Shown here one piece after another: positions 9,201-16,945 of a stretch of DNA of 64,000 bases. Each line of letters begins with the position of its first letter. Position 1 is the first letter of the stretch. The notes under the pieces were generated by a model. That model saw only the letters and a list, made by a program, of their open reading frames with translations, made no database searches and was not told the origin of the DNA. Source of the DNA: Nonomuraea africana (GTDB lineage Bacteria > Actinomycetota > Actinomycetes > Streptosporangiales > Streptosporangiaceae); NCBI RefSeq assembly GCF_014873535.1, contig NZ_JADBEF010000001.1:186001-250000 (forward strand), read 5' to 3'. The position numbers and the translations under genes are program-made.

Positions 9201-9709
9201 CGCTCCGCGAGCTCCGCCAATGAACCGATGACCTCCCGCGGGTCGGACTCGACACGGCGTTCAAGGTCGGCCTCGACAGCGCTCAGCCACTGTTCGGTCA
9301 GACCGGCCACCGCCGCCGCGAGGCCGGGCGCATCCAGACCGGCCAGGGGAGTTCCGCCCCACTGCGCGAGCGCCGCAGCGAGATCACCCTCGCGCACGTG
9401 CCGCTGAAAGCGCGTCACGTCGACCGCGTCAGGCGCTACGTCGAGGCGGTACGCGGCACCGACCCGCACGATCGTCGCGGAACCAAGGCCCTTGCGCAGT
9501 CGCGCCACGTGCCACTGCAGAGTCTTGTGCGCCGTTCGCGGGGGCGCGTCACCCCAAACGAGCTCCACCAGGCGCGACACCGCCAGCGGTGTCCCGGGCG
9601 ACAAAGCCAGCGCCGCGAGCACCGTCTGTGACTTCGCCGGGCCGATGTCGATCTGCCGGCCGTCTTCGGTCGCGGCGCGGACACCACCGAGCAGACCGAT
9701 CCGCACCAC
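6245..9709 (-). CDS. SARP-type regulator with pseudo-cyclase, NB-ARC ATPase and TPR domains
   Basis: About 1154 residues, AfsR-like in plan. A winged-helix DNA-binding domain (1-95) and a BTAD (about 100-245) come first. Residues about 275-400 resemble a class III nucleotide cyclase. The NTPase has a P-loop GPGGIGKS near 446-453 and Walker B LLIIDNCEH near 520. A long TPR-like C-terminus follows. In the cyclase part both metal-binding Asp positions are lost: the usual TDIEGS reads AQIVHP and the usual GDG reads GAE. It is therefore probably a dead sensor module. GTG 9709 is chosen because GGAG lies 7 nt upstream and the protein family starts there. The last 40 or so residues are low-complexity and may reflect a lost stop. 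The 3' end overlaps the next minus-strand gene by 26 nt. Its target is unknown. Confidence 0.88.
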   Translation of the reverse strand: MVRIGLLGGVRAATEDGRQIDIGPAKSQTVLAALALSPGTPLAVSRLVELVWGDAPPRTAHKTLQWHVARLRKGLGSATIVRVGAAYRLDVAPDAVDVTRFQRHVREGDLAAALAQWGGTPLAGLDAPGLAAAVAGLTEQWLSAVEADLERRVESDPREVIGSLAELAERYPLREGFCALLMTALYQVGRQADALAAFRRARHHLVTELGVEPGPTLRELESRILGHDERLRGRAVPEHAPPRRPSGTVTFGVAQIVHPATGSAMAHLDHLVRAAADRHGGYVFAAGAESVAVAFHRADDAAAWAVRLQRAAAGERRPDGAEPGVRIGLHTGESAELEEAATGYVGATVDLAARIAAAGHGGQTLASGATAGLLERSDLHDLGCFRLDGVPGDQRIVQIGEGEYAPIRLTGIRRGYLPLRVGRLIGRDGDLRAAADALVRSPVVTLVGPGGIGKSRLALAAARTAAAGHGWDGWLIELAEITSPADVPRAVADVLGVAQRPGHTLTQSIVAVLRSRRALLIIDNCEHVLDGAAELVQAIVAGCPQVRVLATARERLAVAGEQVLVVEPLDPAAGAELFHARALAADRTYDARAHHRHVEEICRRLDGIPLAIELAAARTISHRPVDLVARLDDRLRVTGGRRTGAARHRTLRAAIQWSYDLLTPAEQTLFQRLSVFTAPFDLSAAEAVADEQDVDDLLGDLVERSMVTVAFGPSGRRFRLLETMRQFAAEHLREHGHTDLAAGRHARWCLREVTHIHRLLTGPAEIEGVARLGDLWANLRAAVTWACAAGDPRLADALVRPVVTELPLRGRQEIGGWAEHILASTSAADQDLRAFWLVWVAERYTQNANPAGYRDVADRCGEPGRPLSRYAHAYAAGDGEALRRYLPEAMADLRRQDEQYLAAFLDMTSAGTLLGIGRFEQVDTSVSALADRYRLHGPPTLLHWALQTLGYSASFQGRHDEADRYFDEAARVDVPAGALSANKTTEARSAFRRGDRLRAFQLLRSHIDDLIETDNVIAASVICIEFINMMAAIDRIAEAARMLGYLEAANDFGALAARTLVTEAADKIAASVRHSSDPAPASVRHIDDRAALMYMRDVLVGLARPGALADNDTATAPAFSARCPPKCSAVAPSPPSGPATASLQWPGELRIPGK
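6277..6282 (-). promoter_or_regulatory. Candidate -10 box (TACAAT) for a leaderless transcript
   Basis: On the minus strand TACAAT is followed by six bases and then GTG 6270, which places the transcript start on or next to the start codon. No convincing -35 is visible. It would drive the small gene and the downstream regulator independently of the SARP gene. Confidence 0.4.
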
Positions 9710-9938
9710 AGGGCTGCTCCAGGACGTTGACCTACGCCGAGACTGCCACAGGCCCAAAGACCGGGCAAGCCCGCCCCCACCCGCCGCACACCGGGAACCC
9801 ACCGTCCGCACACCGGTGTCAGCGACCATCGGAGCGGCGGCCACGACAGGCCAACGGCTCCACGGCTTGCCGGCGTCCCCGGACGGCGGACCGGCCCGAT
9901 CGTGCCGGGAAGAAACATCGAACTGACGGAGCGAGAGA

Positions 9939-10637
9939 ATGCACAGGCAGACAACGGCACGGGTGGCGGGTTCTCTTTTCCTCACCGCGACGGCCGCGGG
10001 AGTGCTCAGCGCGGTCCTTCTCGGGCCGCTCGATACCCTGCACTCACCCCAGTCCATTGCCGACAGGGCGCAGAGAATATCGGCGGGCGCCCTCATGGTG
10101 CTGGTCATGACCGTCGCGATCGCGATGATCCCACCGACGCTGTTCCCGGTTCTCAAGAAACACGGCGAGGCACCCGCGCTCAGCTACGTCGCCGCCAGGA
10201 TCATCGAGGTCGTCCTCCTGCTTCCCGCCGCCATCGGTCCCCTCATGATGGTGGCGACAAGCACCACCCAAGCGGCGCACCTGGACACCGTCCGGACACT
10301 GACACAGACATACGACCTCTGGGGCCACCCCAGCAGCCTGGTCTTCTTCTGCCTCAGCGCCCTGCTCCTCAATTATCTGCTGTACCGGTCAAGACTCGTC
10401 CCCCGATGGATATCCGGCTGGGCGCTCGTCGCGGTGATGCCGTACCTGGCCGATGCCTTCCTCGTCATGTTCGGCCTGCTCGCCCCGTCCTCGGCGCTCC
10501 ATGCCGTTCTTGTCCTCCCGCTGGCGCTGAACGAGATGGTGTTGGCGGTTTGGCTGCTGGTAAGAGGATTCAGGGCACCGCAGTCGGCGCTCACGGCTCA
10601 TGTCGCGGCCAGGCGGGGTGGGATCGACCACGCATGA
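9939..10637 (+). CDS. DUF4386 family membrane protein
   Basis: 232 residues with about six hydrophobic segments, spread from the N-terminal VAGSLFLTATAAGVLSAVL to the C-terminal ALNEMVLAVWLLVRGF. This arrangement, including a central LWGHPSSLVFF, matches DUF4386 proteins: integral membrane proteins of unknown function common in Gram-positives. GAGCGAGAG lies upstream of ATG 9939. It is divergent from the SARP gene, with 229 bp between, so the two may share a control region. Confidence 0.85.
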   Translation: MHRQTTARVAGSLFLTATAAGVLSAVLLGPLDTLHSPQSIADRAQRISAGALMVLVMTVAIAMIPPTLFPVLKKHGEAPALSYVAARIIEVVLLLPAAIGPLMMVATSTTQAAHLDTVRTLTQTYDLWGHPSSLVFFCLSALLLNYLLYRSRLVPRWISGWALVAVMPYLADAFLVMFGLLAPSSALHAVLVLPLALNEMVLAVWLLVRGFRAPQSALTAHVAARRGGIDHA

Positions 10638-10948
10638 CAGCGAATCCCTCGGCGCGCGGCCCCCTGTCGGTGGAGCGGTTCAGACCAGGAGCGGTTGCTG
10701 AGCGGGCGGGCAGGGCGGTCATCGGTCCAACCCGCCCCCGGCCTCAAGGCCGCGAAGTCGCCGAGCTGATGGAACGTCTCGTACAGCAGGTCCTAGGCCC
10801 ACGAGATCGACGTCCCATGCTGGACGCTTCGCCAATGGCTGTTCCGTTGTTCCCCGAGGCCGTTGTCGCGCCTGGCGGGCGCCGCCCTGATCACGTTTTC
10901 AGGGGACTTCATCATCCTTCGCGATGATCGCGCCTAGGATGTCGCCCC
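10638..10948. other. Intergenic region without recognised features
   Basis: I see no convincing gene, repeat or terminator here. The last part presumably holds the promoter and leader of the secreted protein gene at 10949. Confidence 0.5.
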
Positions 10949-11266
10949 ATGAAGATCATGACCCTCGCAACAATTGTCGCTGCCGCTGCGGTTGTCTCCC
11001 TCACTCCCGGTGTCGCGAACGCCGAGCCTATCCCGTCCGGATGCACGAGTGGGAACGGCTACCCCTCCGCCGGAAAGTACTACTACACCTGGGCCAAGTG
11101 CACGGTCGGGGGCGGATACGTCCAGGCTGTCGCGACATGCACCAACGGACGGGTCACCACAAAGGCTCGAGGCCCCTGGGTGTATGTCGGCTCGTACTCG
11201 ACGGCTCACTGCCCCGACACTCACCAGAGGGCCATCGGCCACGCCTACACAATCAAGAAGTACTGA
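10949..11266 (+). CDS. Small secreted protein with four cysteines
   Basis: 105 residues. A Sec signal peptide (MKIMTLATIVAAAAVVSL) appears to end at ANA, before EPIPSG. The mature part of about 80 residues has four cysteines (GCTSG, AKCTV, ATCTN, AHCPD), enough for two disulfides, and many Gly/Tyr/Thr residues. I do not recognise the family. It is likely a small stable extracellular protein. A strong hairpin follows the stop. It lies between the two S8 modules, but no functional link to them is visible. Confidence 0.75.
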   Translation: MKIMTLATIVAAAAVVSLTPGVANAEPIPSGCTSGNGYPSAGKYYYTWAKCTVGGGYVQAVATCTNGRVTTKARGPWVYVGSYSTAHCPDTHQRAIGHAYTIKKY

Positions 11267-11273
11267 CTGACAG

Positions 11274-11305
11274 CACCCTGAGGGCGACCTCATGCCCGCA
11301 GGGTG
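11274..11305 (+). terminator. Hairpin terminator after the small secreted protein
   Basis: CACCCTG and CAGGGTG form the outer 7-bp stem. GGGC and GCCC extend it by 4 bp across one mismatch, with an 8-nt loop. The sequence continues GCTTTCC. The stop codon is 8 bp upstream. Confidence 0.65.
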
Positions 11306-11366
11306 GCTTTCCCACGGGGATCGCGCCGAAGTCTTGATCACCGCGGGCGCCCCATGGCCCGCCTCG

Positions 11367-11813
11367 TCATTGGGGCCAGTTCGCGATGATTTCGGGCGTG
11401 ATGGCGTCGACGTGGCAGTTGAAGGTCTTGCGCAAACCGAGGTCGTAGAGGCAGACCTTGACGTCCACCCGGTTGATCTCTCCGTCCGAGGTGAGCCGGA
11501 AGGAACTCCTGGCCGAGCAGGTCGAGCGGGGCCGGCTCCATCCGGTGCCACCGCCCACGTAGTGGAAGCGGGCACGGATAGAGGCACAGTGACCGCGATG
11601 CGTGTCGCGGTCATAGAGCTTGCCGTGCACGGTGAATGTCTCGGCACTGAAGTCGCTGATCCAGACGTCGGCCTTGGCGTGGCCGGAGTGTCCCGCTGAC
11701 GACGTGACGGGGCCCCAATGGATGGGGGAGGCCGTTGTCGCCTGCGCCGAGGCCGGGACGCCTACGCCGATCACGAAGGCGAGGACCCCACCGATGGCAT
11801 GTGTTTTTCCCAT
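11367..11813 (-). CDS. Secreted protein of unknown function, four cysteines
   Basis: 148 residues from ATG 11813 (MGKTHAIGGVLAFVIGVG), with a signal peptide probably cleaved near AQA. The mature region has four cysteines (HCAS, STCSA, VCLYD, NCHVD) and motifs such as WISDFSAETFTVHGKLYDRD. This suggests a small beta-rich disulfide-bonded domain. The frame is open further upstream, but the signal peptide fixes the start. It is tail to tail with the secreted protein at 10949. Family not recognised. Confidence 0.7.
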   Translation of the reverse strand: MGKTHAIGGVLAFVIGVGVPASAQATTASPIHWGPVTSSAGHSGHAKADVWISDFSAETFTVHGKLYDRDTHRGHCASIRARFHYVGGGTGWSRPRSTCSARSSFRLTSDGEINRVDVKVCLYDLGLRKTFNCHVDAITPEIIANWPQ

Positions 11814-12215
11814 GACCAGGACGGTAGGGGACGCGACTTGGAGAGATCTTGCATCCGGCTGGGGTCTCCCAACCGACGTCCTGGCCCCGACCACCCGTGC
11901 CTCGAAACAGGCCTCCAGCGTCCGCCTGAGGGGGCCGTCACGCCTTACCGCCGACTGGCGACCATCGCGAAGGCCGCGTCCTCCTCGGCATGCTGCTGTG
12001 CCCGCTCCAGCAGCCATTGCCGCCGCGCACCGAGCAGCAGGACCAGCTGTCCGTGTTCGGTCAAGAGCCGTGGGCGCAGCAGGCGCCAGCCCGATCGAGT
12101 CCGGCTTGGTCTTGCCGACCTCGGCTGAGCTGATGGAGCAGGAGCGCCCCGAAGTCGGGATCGTATCGGGCTGATCACCGCCCCAGAGACCAAACTCCAC
12201 CGCCTGACCACGCTC
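11814..12215. other. Intergenic region with a possible gene remnant
   Basis: On the minus strand, about 11945-12090 reads LLRPRLLTEHGQLVLLLGAR followed by a helical RAQQHAEEDAAFAMV, which is protein-like but has no start or full domain. It may be the decayed 3' end of an unknown gene. Nothing else is visible apart from the control sequences listed next. Confidence 0.3.
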
Positions 12216-12249
12216 CTGACGAGAACCTGACAAGTCGTGATCTCGTCAG
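12216..12249. promoter_or_regulatory. Inverted repeat upstream of peptidase 2 (operator candidate)
   Basis: CTGACGAG, 18-nt spacer, CTCGTCAG: perfect 8-bp arms. A TTGACG box at 12253-12258 begins 3 bp further on. The geometry suits an activator or repressor site just upstream of the -35 of the peptidase 2 promoter. Confidence 0.45.
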
Positions 12250-12252
12250 TGC

Positions 12253-12280
12253 TTGACGGTTCGCGACATGTGGATTCTCT
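12253..12280 (+). promoter_or_regulatory. Candidate promoter for peptidase 2
   Basis: TTGACG at 12253-12258, then a 16-nt spacer and a weak TTCTCT at 12275-12280. The start codon is 47 bp downstream, with AGGAGG 7 nt before it. The -10 is poor, so confidence is low. Confidence 0.3.
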
Positions 12281-12326
12281 GAGATCTTTGCCGCGATCAC
12301 CCGACTCCCCCCTCAGGAGGCCCCCC

Positions 12327-15300
12327 ATGTCACTGCGGACGCGCCTTGGCGTGTCGGCGCTGGCCATGGCCGCGCTCATCCCGATGGCCGGACCCGCCGC
12401 CGCGGCCCCGGCCTCCCCCGCCGCCGCCGTACCCGGGCTCCAGGGCCACGACGCGAGCACCGCCAGCGTCACCCTGATCACCGGCGACCGTGCCGAGCTC
12501 ACCACCGGAGCCGACGGCAAGACCGCCGTGCACCTGTACACCGACGAGCCCTACGCCACCCGCCAGGACGGCGACGACCTCTACGTGGTGCCGCGCAGCG
12601 CCGCCCGGCTGATCGCCGCCGGACGGCTCGACGAGCGCCTGTTCAACATCAGCGGCCTGGTCCGGCAGGGCTACGACGACGCCCGTACGACCAAGGTGCC
12701 GCTCATCATCCAGGGCGCCGCCGCACTGCACCGCTCGGCCGTGGCGACCCCCCTCGGTTCGGGGGCGGCAGCCGTACAGGTCGAAAAGAAGGAGACAGGG
12801 GCGTTCTTCGCCGCCCTGACCGCCGCCCGCTCGCAGTACAAGATCTGGCTCGACGGCAAGGTCGCCGGCTTCGACTTAGACCCGGGCACCGGCGTCGGTC
12901 AGACCGGGGCCGAGCAGGCGTGGGCCGCCGGCTTCGACGGCAACGGGACGACTGTCGCCGTGCTCGACTCCGGCCACGACCCCGAGCACCCCGACCTGCG
13001 CGGGCGGCTGGCCGGGGAGCAGGACTTCACCGGCCTCGGCAGCGCCGCCGACGAGAACGGCCACGGCACCCACGTCGCCTCCACCATCCTGGGCACCGGC
13101 GCCGCCGACGCCACGCGCAAGGGCATGGCTCCCGGCGCGAAGCTGCTGGCCGGGCGCGTGCTCAACAGTGGCGGCTACGGCCAGGAGTCGTGGATCATCG
13201 CGGGCATGGAGTGGGCGGTCGCCCAGGGCGCCGACGTCGTCAACATGAGCCTGGGCAGCAGCGAGATCACTGACTGCACCGACCCGCTGGGCGCCACCGC
13301 GCAGCGGCTGTCCCGGCAGACCAAGACGCTCTTCGTCGTCGCCGCCGGCAACCAGGGACTGCGCCGGACGGTCTCCTCGCCCGGCTGCGCCGAGGGGGTG
13401 CTGACCGTGGGCGCCCTGGACGCCGAGGGCAAGACCGCCGCCTTCTCCAGCCGCGGCCCGGCCTCCGACGCCGCGCACCTGATCAAGCCCGAGATCGCCG
13501 CACCCGGCGTGGAGATCGTGGGCGCCGCGCTCGGCAGCGTGGCCGGCCTGCACTACACCCGGATGTCCGGCACGTCGATGGCCGCCCCGCACGTCGCCGG
13601 AGCCGCCGCGCTGCTGCGCCAGGCACACCCCGACTGGAGCGCCCAGCAGCTCAAGGCCGCCTTGATCTCCGGCGTCAAGTCGCGTGCCAAGGACGGCGTC
13701 TACGCCCAGGGCGCGGGTGAGCTGTCGGTGCCCGGCGCGCTGGCCGCGACCGTCCAGGGCCCCGGCACGGTCAGCCTGGGCGCGCTGGCCTGGCCGCACC
13801 CCCGGGGCCAGCGGGCGTCCAAGGAGATCGTCTACACCAATCTCGGCGACCGCCCGGTCCGCCTCCAGCTCCGCATCGACGACGTCGCGGGCAAGGGCGG
13901 CCACCGCGTGCCGTCCCGCGCCTTCAAGCTCGGCGCCCACCAGGTCGTCGTGCCCGCGCACGGCACCGCGAGCGTCGAGGTGACCGGCGACGCCGGGGTC
14001 CCCGTCCAGGACAAGGCGTACGGGGAGATCGGCGCGCGCGTGCTGGCCACCGGCCGCGGCGTCTCCGTCACCACCGCGGTCGGCTTCTGGGCCGAGCCCG
14101 AGCAGGTCACCCTGACCGTCAAGGCCACCGGCCGGGACGGCGGCGCCCCCGAGGCCCCGAGCTACCTCGACGTCATCGCGCTCGACGAGGTCGCCGCCGT
14201 CCGTTCCTACCTCGACGGCACCGGCGAGCAGAGCTACACCCTGCCGGTCGGCCGCTACGCGCTCAGCGCCTTCGTCTACGGCGGCGACACGCTGAGCTAC
14301 CTGGGCGACCCTGAACTGGAGCTGTCGAAGGACACGACCGTCGTCTTCGACGCGCGCACCGCCCAGCGCATCACCGCGGCCACCGACCGGCCCAGTACCG
14401 TGGTGGCCGGAACCCTGCAGTACGGCCGCTGGTGGGACCGCTACCAGATCGGCGGCGGCGCGGTCGCCGGCCAGGCCGAGTACTACGCCGCGCCCACCAG
14501 CAGGGCCCGCACCGGCGGCTTCGAGCTGGTCGAGCACCTGCGCGCCACCTTCGACGGCGGCGTCTACAACCTCGCCTTCACCGAGGAGGGTGGGGTCGGC
14601 CGCTCGCAGGCCCGCGTCGTGCGCGACCGCGACCTCGCCGCGGTCAAGGAGACCTGGTACGGCAGGGCGGCCGACGAGCCCGGCGGCGATCTCCTGCACC
14701 TGTACCGCCCCTGGTCGGACGCCGCCTTCGGCACCTACGACGTGGACGCGAAGGTGCCCGGCGAGCGTCTGTCGCTCTACTCTCCCGGTCAGACCTTCCG
14801 CCAGATCACCTACCGCGGAGCCCACGTGTTGTTCCGCGAGACCTGGTACGACCTGCCGCGCGTCTACACCCGTGGGCAGCGGCGCGAGACCACCTGGTTC
14901 CGCATGGTCTCGATGAACGGCGTCTTCCCCGCCACCGACCAGGCCGGGACACGCATCGCCGAACGCCAGGCAGGCCTGATCGGGTACGCCGCGGCCACCT
15001 GGAAGGACGCCGAGCCAGGCCACTTCGGCTCGGGCGCCTACTTCGGCGACGTGGGCAACCTCGTGCTGCTGCGCGACGGGCAGCAGGTCGGGTCCAGCGC
15101 GTGGCCCTTCGGCCAGTTCCTGGTCGAGGACGGCGCCTACGAGCTGCGCAGCACCATGATGCGCTTTCGCGCCGAGACCACCGGCGAGCAGGGCGCGCTG
15201 GTCCGCACGTGCTACCGCTTCAGCACCACCAGGCCGCCTGGCGAGGAGGTCGCGGCCCTGCCGTTCCTCACCGTCCGCTACGACGCCGAGGTCGACGCCC

Positions 15301-15602
15301 GCAACTCCGCCGCACCCGTCACCGGCTTCCCGGTCACGCTCGACGTGCGCGGGCAGGTGGACTACGACCCGGGCAGCATCGCCAAGGTGCGGGCCTGGAC
15401 CGCCACCGACGACCAGGCGGTCTGGAAGGACGACCCGGCCGCCTGGACCGAGGTGCCGGTCGCGCTGGAGAACGGCAGGTGGGTCGCCCGGGTGGACAAC
15501 TCCGCGGCGACCGGCAAGCACGTCTCCATCCGCGTCGACGCGGTGGACGCGCACGGCAACGGCCTGACGCAGGTCGTCTCGCGGCTGTACGCGGTCAGGT
15601 AG
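12327..15602 (+). CDS. Secreted S8 family serine peptidase (subtilase), 1091 aa, copy 2
   Basis: Paralogue of the peptidase at 1478. ATG 12327 is chosen because AGGAGG lies 7 nt upstream and a signal peptide (LGVSALAMAALIPMAGPAAA) begins there. The S8 domain has Asp214 (VAVLDSGHD), His246 (GHGTHVAS), oxyanion Asn342 (AAGNQG) and Ser417 (GTSMAAPHVAG). About 600 C-terminal residues are beta-rich with no recognised family. Unlike copy 1, no PA-like insert is seen. The propeptide region shares QGYDDA with copy 1. The regulator gene at 15639 follows 36 bp later on the same strand, so here peptidase and regulator may be cotranscribed. The product is presumably extracellular, with unknown substrate. 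Confidence 0.93.
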   Translation: MSLRTRLGVSALAMAALIPMAGPAAAAPASPAAAVPGLQGHDASTASVTLITGDRAELTTGADGKTAVHLYTDEPYATRQDGDDLYVVPRSAARLIAAGRLDERLFNISGLVRQGYDDARTTKVPLIIQGAAALHRSAVATPLGSGAAAVQVEKKETGAFFAALTAARSQYKIWLDGKVAGFDLDPGTGVGQTGAEQAWAAGFDGNGTTVAVLDSGHDPEHPDLRGRLAGEQDFTGLGSAADENGHGTHVASTILGTGAADATRKGMAPGAKLLAGRVLNSGGYGQESWIIAGMEWAVAQGADVVNMSLGSSEITDCTDPLGATAQRLSRQTKTLFVVAAGNQGLRRTVSSPGCAEGVLTVGALDAEGKTAAFSSRGPASDAAHLIKPEIAAPGVEIVGAALGSVAGLHYTRMSGTSMAAPHVAGAAALLRQAHPDWSAQQLKAALISGVKSRAKDGVYAQGAGELSVPGALAATVQGPGTVSLGALAWPHPRGQRASKEIVYTNLGDRPVRLQLRIDDVAGKGGHRVPSRAFKLGAHQVVVPAHGTASVEVTGDAGVPVQDKAYGEIGARVLATGRGVSVTTAVGFWAEPEQVTLTVKATGRDGGAPEAPSYLDVIALDEVAAVRSYLDGTGEQSYTLPVGRYALSAFVYGGDTLSYLGDPELELSKDTTVVFDARTAQRITAATDRPSTVVAGTLQYGRWWDRYQIGGGAVAGQAEYYAAPTSRARTGGFELVEHLRATFDGGVYNLAFTEEGGVGRSQARVVRDRDLAAVKETWYGRAADEPGGDLLHLYRPWSDAAFGTYDVDAKVPGERLSLYSPGQTFRQITYRGAHVLFRETWYDLPRVYTRGQRRETTWFRMVSMNGVFPATDQAGTRIAERQAGLIGYAAATWKDAEPGHFGSGAYFGDVGNLVLLRDGQQVGSSAWPFGQFLVEDGAYELRSTMMRFRAETTGEQGALVRTCYRFSTTRPPGEEVAALPFLTVRYDAEVDARNSAAPVTGFPVTLDVRGQVDYDPGSIAKVRAWTATDDQAVWKDDPAAWTEVPVALENGRWVARVDNSAATGKHVSIRVDAVDAHGNGLTQVVSRLYAVR

Positions 15603-15612
15603 CCGATTCGTT

Positions 15613-15640
15613 ACGGGCGCCGGGCATACTCGGCGCCCGT
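15613..15640. promoter_or_regulatory. 10-bp inverted repeat overlapping the regulator 2 start
   Basis: ACGGGCGCCG, 8-nt spacer (GGCATACT), CGGCGCCCGT: perfect arms. The right arm covers the first two bases of GTG 15639. CATACT in the spacer is a plausible -10 placed 8 nt from the start, suggesting a leaderless transcript with its operator on the promoter. It could also be a terminator for peptidase 2. Confidence 0.5.
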
Positions 15641-16628
15641 GACCCAGAAGGAAGTTCGCGACGACGTGGATCTCCGAGCGCTCGGCCTCGACCGGGCCGA
15701 GGAACGCGCCTACCGGGCGCTGATCGATCTGGGCGCCGCCGCGCCTGAGGTGCTCGCCGACCGGCTGAGGCTGGCCGAGGGCGAGACGCGCAGCCTGCTG
15801 CGCCGCCTGGAGGCACTCGGGCTGGCCTCGCCGTCCGGGGCCGATCTCGACCGGTACGTCGCCTCCGCTCCCGACGTGGCGCTGCGCGCGATGCTCGTGC
15901 AGCGCCACGACGAGCTCCGCCGTACCGAACTGGCGGTCTCCGAGCTGACCGAGCTCTATCGGCGCGCCGCCGGCGGGCGCACGGTCAGCGACCTGGTCGA
16001 GGTGGTCACCGGAGCCGGGGCCACCCGGCAGCGTTTCGAGCAGCTCCAGCGCGGCGCGGAGCACGAGGTGCTGGCCTTCGTCACCCAGGGCCCCGTGGTG
16101 ATGTCGGCCGAGGAGAACCTCGCCGAAGACGCCGCAGTACGGCGGGGCGTGCGCTACCGCGTGATCATCGAGCGCGCCGTGCTCGACCAGCCAGGGGGCC
16201 TGCGCCGCGCCGAACTGGCCACCGCCCAGGGCGAGGAGATCGCGGTAGTGGACTCGCTGCCGATGAAGCTCGTCATCGCCGACCGGTCGGTGGCGCTGGT
16301 GCCGCTCACCTCCGCCGGGCAGGAGCCCGGCGCGGTCGTCGTGCACGCCAGCGGCCTGCTCGACGCGCTCATCAGCCTCTTCAACTGGGCGTGGGACCGG
16401 GCCGGGGCGCTCCACCTCGCGCCCGGCGAGAAGCCGGGCGGGATCGCCGCCTCCGACGCCAGGATCCTCGCCCTGCTGTTCGCCGGGCTGACCGACGAGG
16501 CCGTGGCCAAGCAGCTCGGCCTGTCCCCGCGCACCGTGCAGCGCCGCGTGCGCCACCTCATGGATCTGTCTGGCGCCGGCACCCGCCTCCAGCTCGGACG
16601 GCACGCGACCGAGCGCGGCTGGGTCTGA
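15639..16628 (+). CDS. HTH regulator with C-terminal LuxR-type domain, paired with S8 peptidase 2
   Basis: 329 residues, same domain order as 4994-5956. The N-terminal winged helix (LRALGLDRAEERAYRALI) is at about 10-75. A helical segment with QRHDELRRTELAVSELTELY follows. The middle domain contains VRRGVRYRVIIERAVL. The C-terminal HTH contains DEAVAKQLGLSPRTVQRRVR. It starts at GTG 15639, 36 bp after peptidase 2, and a palindrome spans its start, so autoregulation is plausible. In module 1 the equivalent gene is convergent with the peptidase, so the partnership survives a change in orientation. DNA target and ligand are unknown. Confidence 0.85.
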   Translation: MTQKEVRDDVDLRALGLDRAEERAYRALIDLGAAAPEVLADRLRLAEGETRSLLRRLEALGLASPSGADLDRYVASAPDVALRAMLVQRHDELRRTELAVSELTELYRRAAGGRTVSDLVEVVTGAGATRQRFEQLQRGAEHEVLAFVTQGPVVMSAEENLAEDAAVRRGVRYRVIIERAVLDQPGGLRRAELATAQGEEIAVVDSLPMKLVIADRSVALVPLTSAGQEPGAVVVHASGLLDALISLFNWAWDRAGALHLAPGEKPGGIAASDARILALLFAGLTDEAVAKQLGLSPRTVQRRVRHLMDLSGAGTRLQLGRHATERGWV

Positions 16629-16945
16629 GATCTGGTGGTTTGTGGTCGGTGGCCGGGTCTATGGCCTGCTCCATGAGCGACGTGCTGCTCCGCGGCGGCC
16701 TCAAGACCGGTACTCGCTACAGCGAGACGACCGCCTGGGCCCACTCGCTGGCACACGCCGCTTGACGCCAATACCCCTGGGATGTCTTTCTGCACTGTTC
16801 CGGCCGCACCCGCTGATCTCCCAGAGTTCATGCGAACTGAGGGGCTTTCAGGCTGAACCCAGGGATGTTCAGGGTCTATTGGGTGGTTCTGACCCTTGGG
16901 CTCGTGGGAATTGGCGGGATGGACCAACCAAAAGGAGACCGTAAG
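16629..16945. other. Intergenic region, nothing recognised
   Basis: A short open stretch around 16664-16764 (ending SETTAWAHSLAHAA) is not supported by a start site or family. The end of the region must hold the hydrolase promoter; AAAGGAG at 16931-16937 is its ribosome site. Confidence 0.45.

Noticed and set aside
12237..12326. Upstream in-frame start extending peptidase 2 by 30 residues
   Set aside because: The ATG at 12327 has AGGAGG at ideal spacing and a signal peptide begins there; the extension contains the promoter candidate.
12876..16604. A 1242-codon open frame antisense to peptidase 2 and its regulator
   Set aside because: Same artefact of high third-position GC; no domain recognised and it crosses two well-supported genes.
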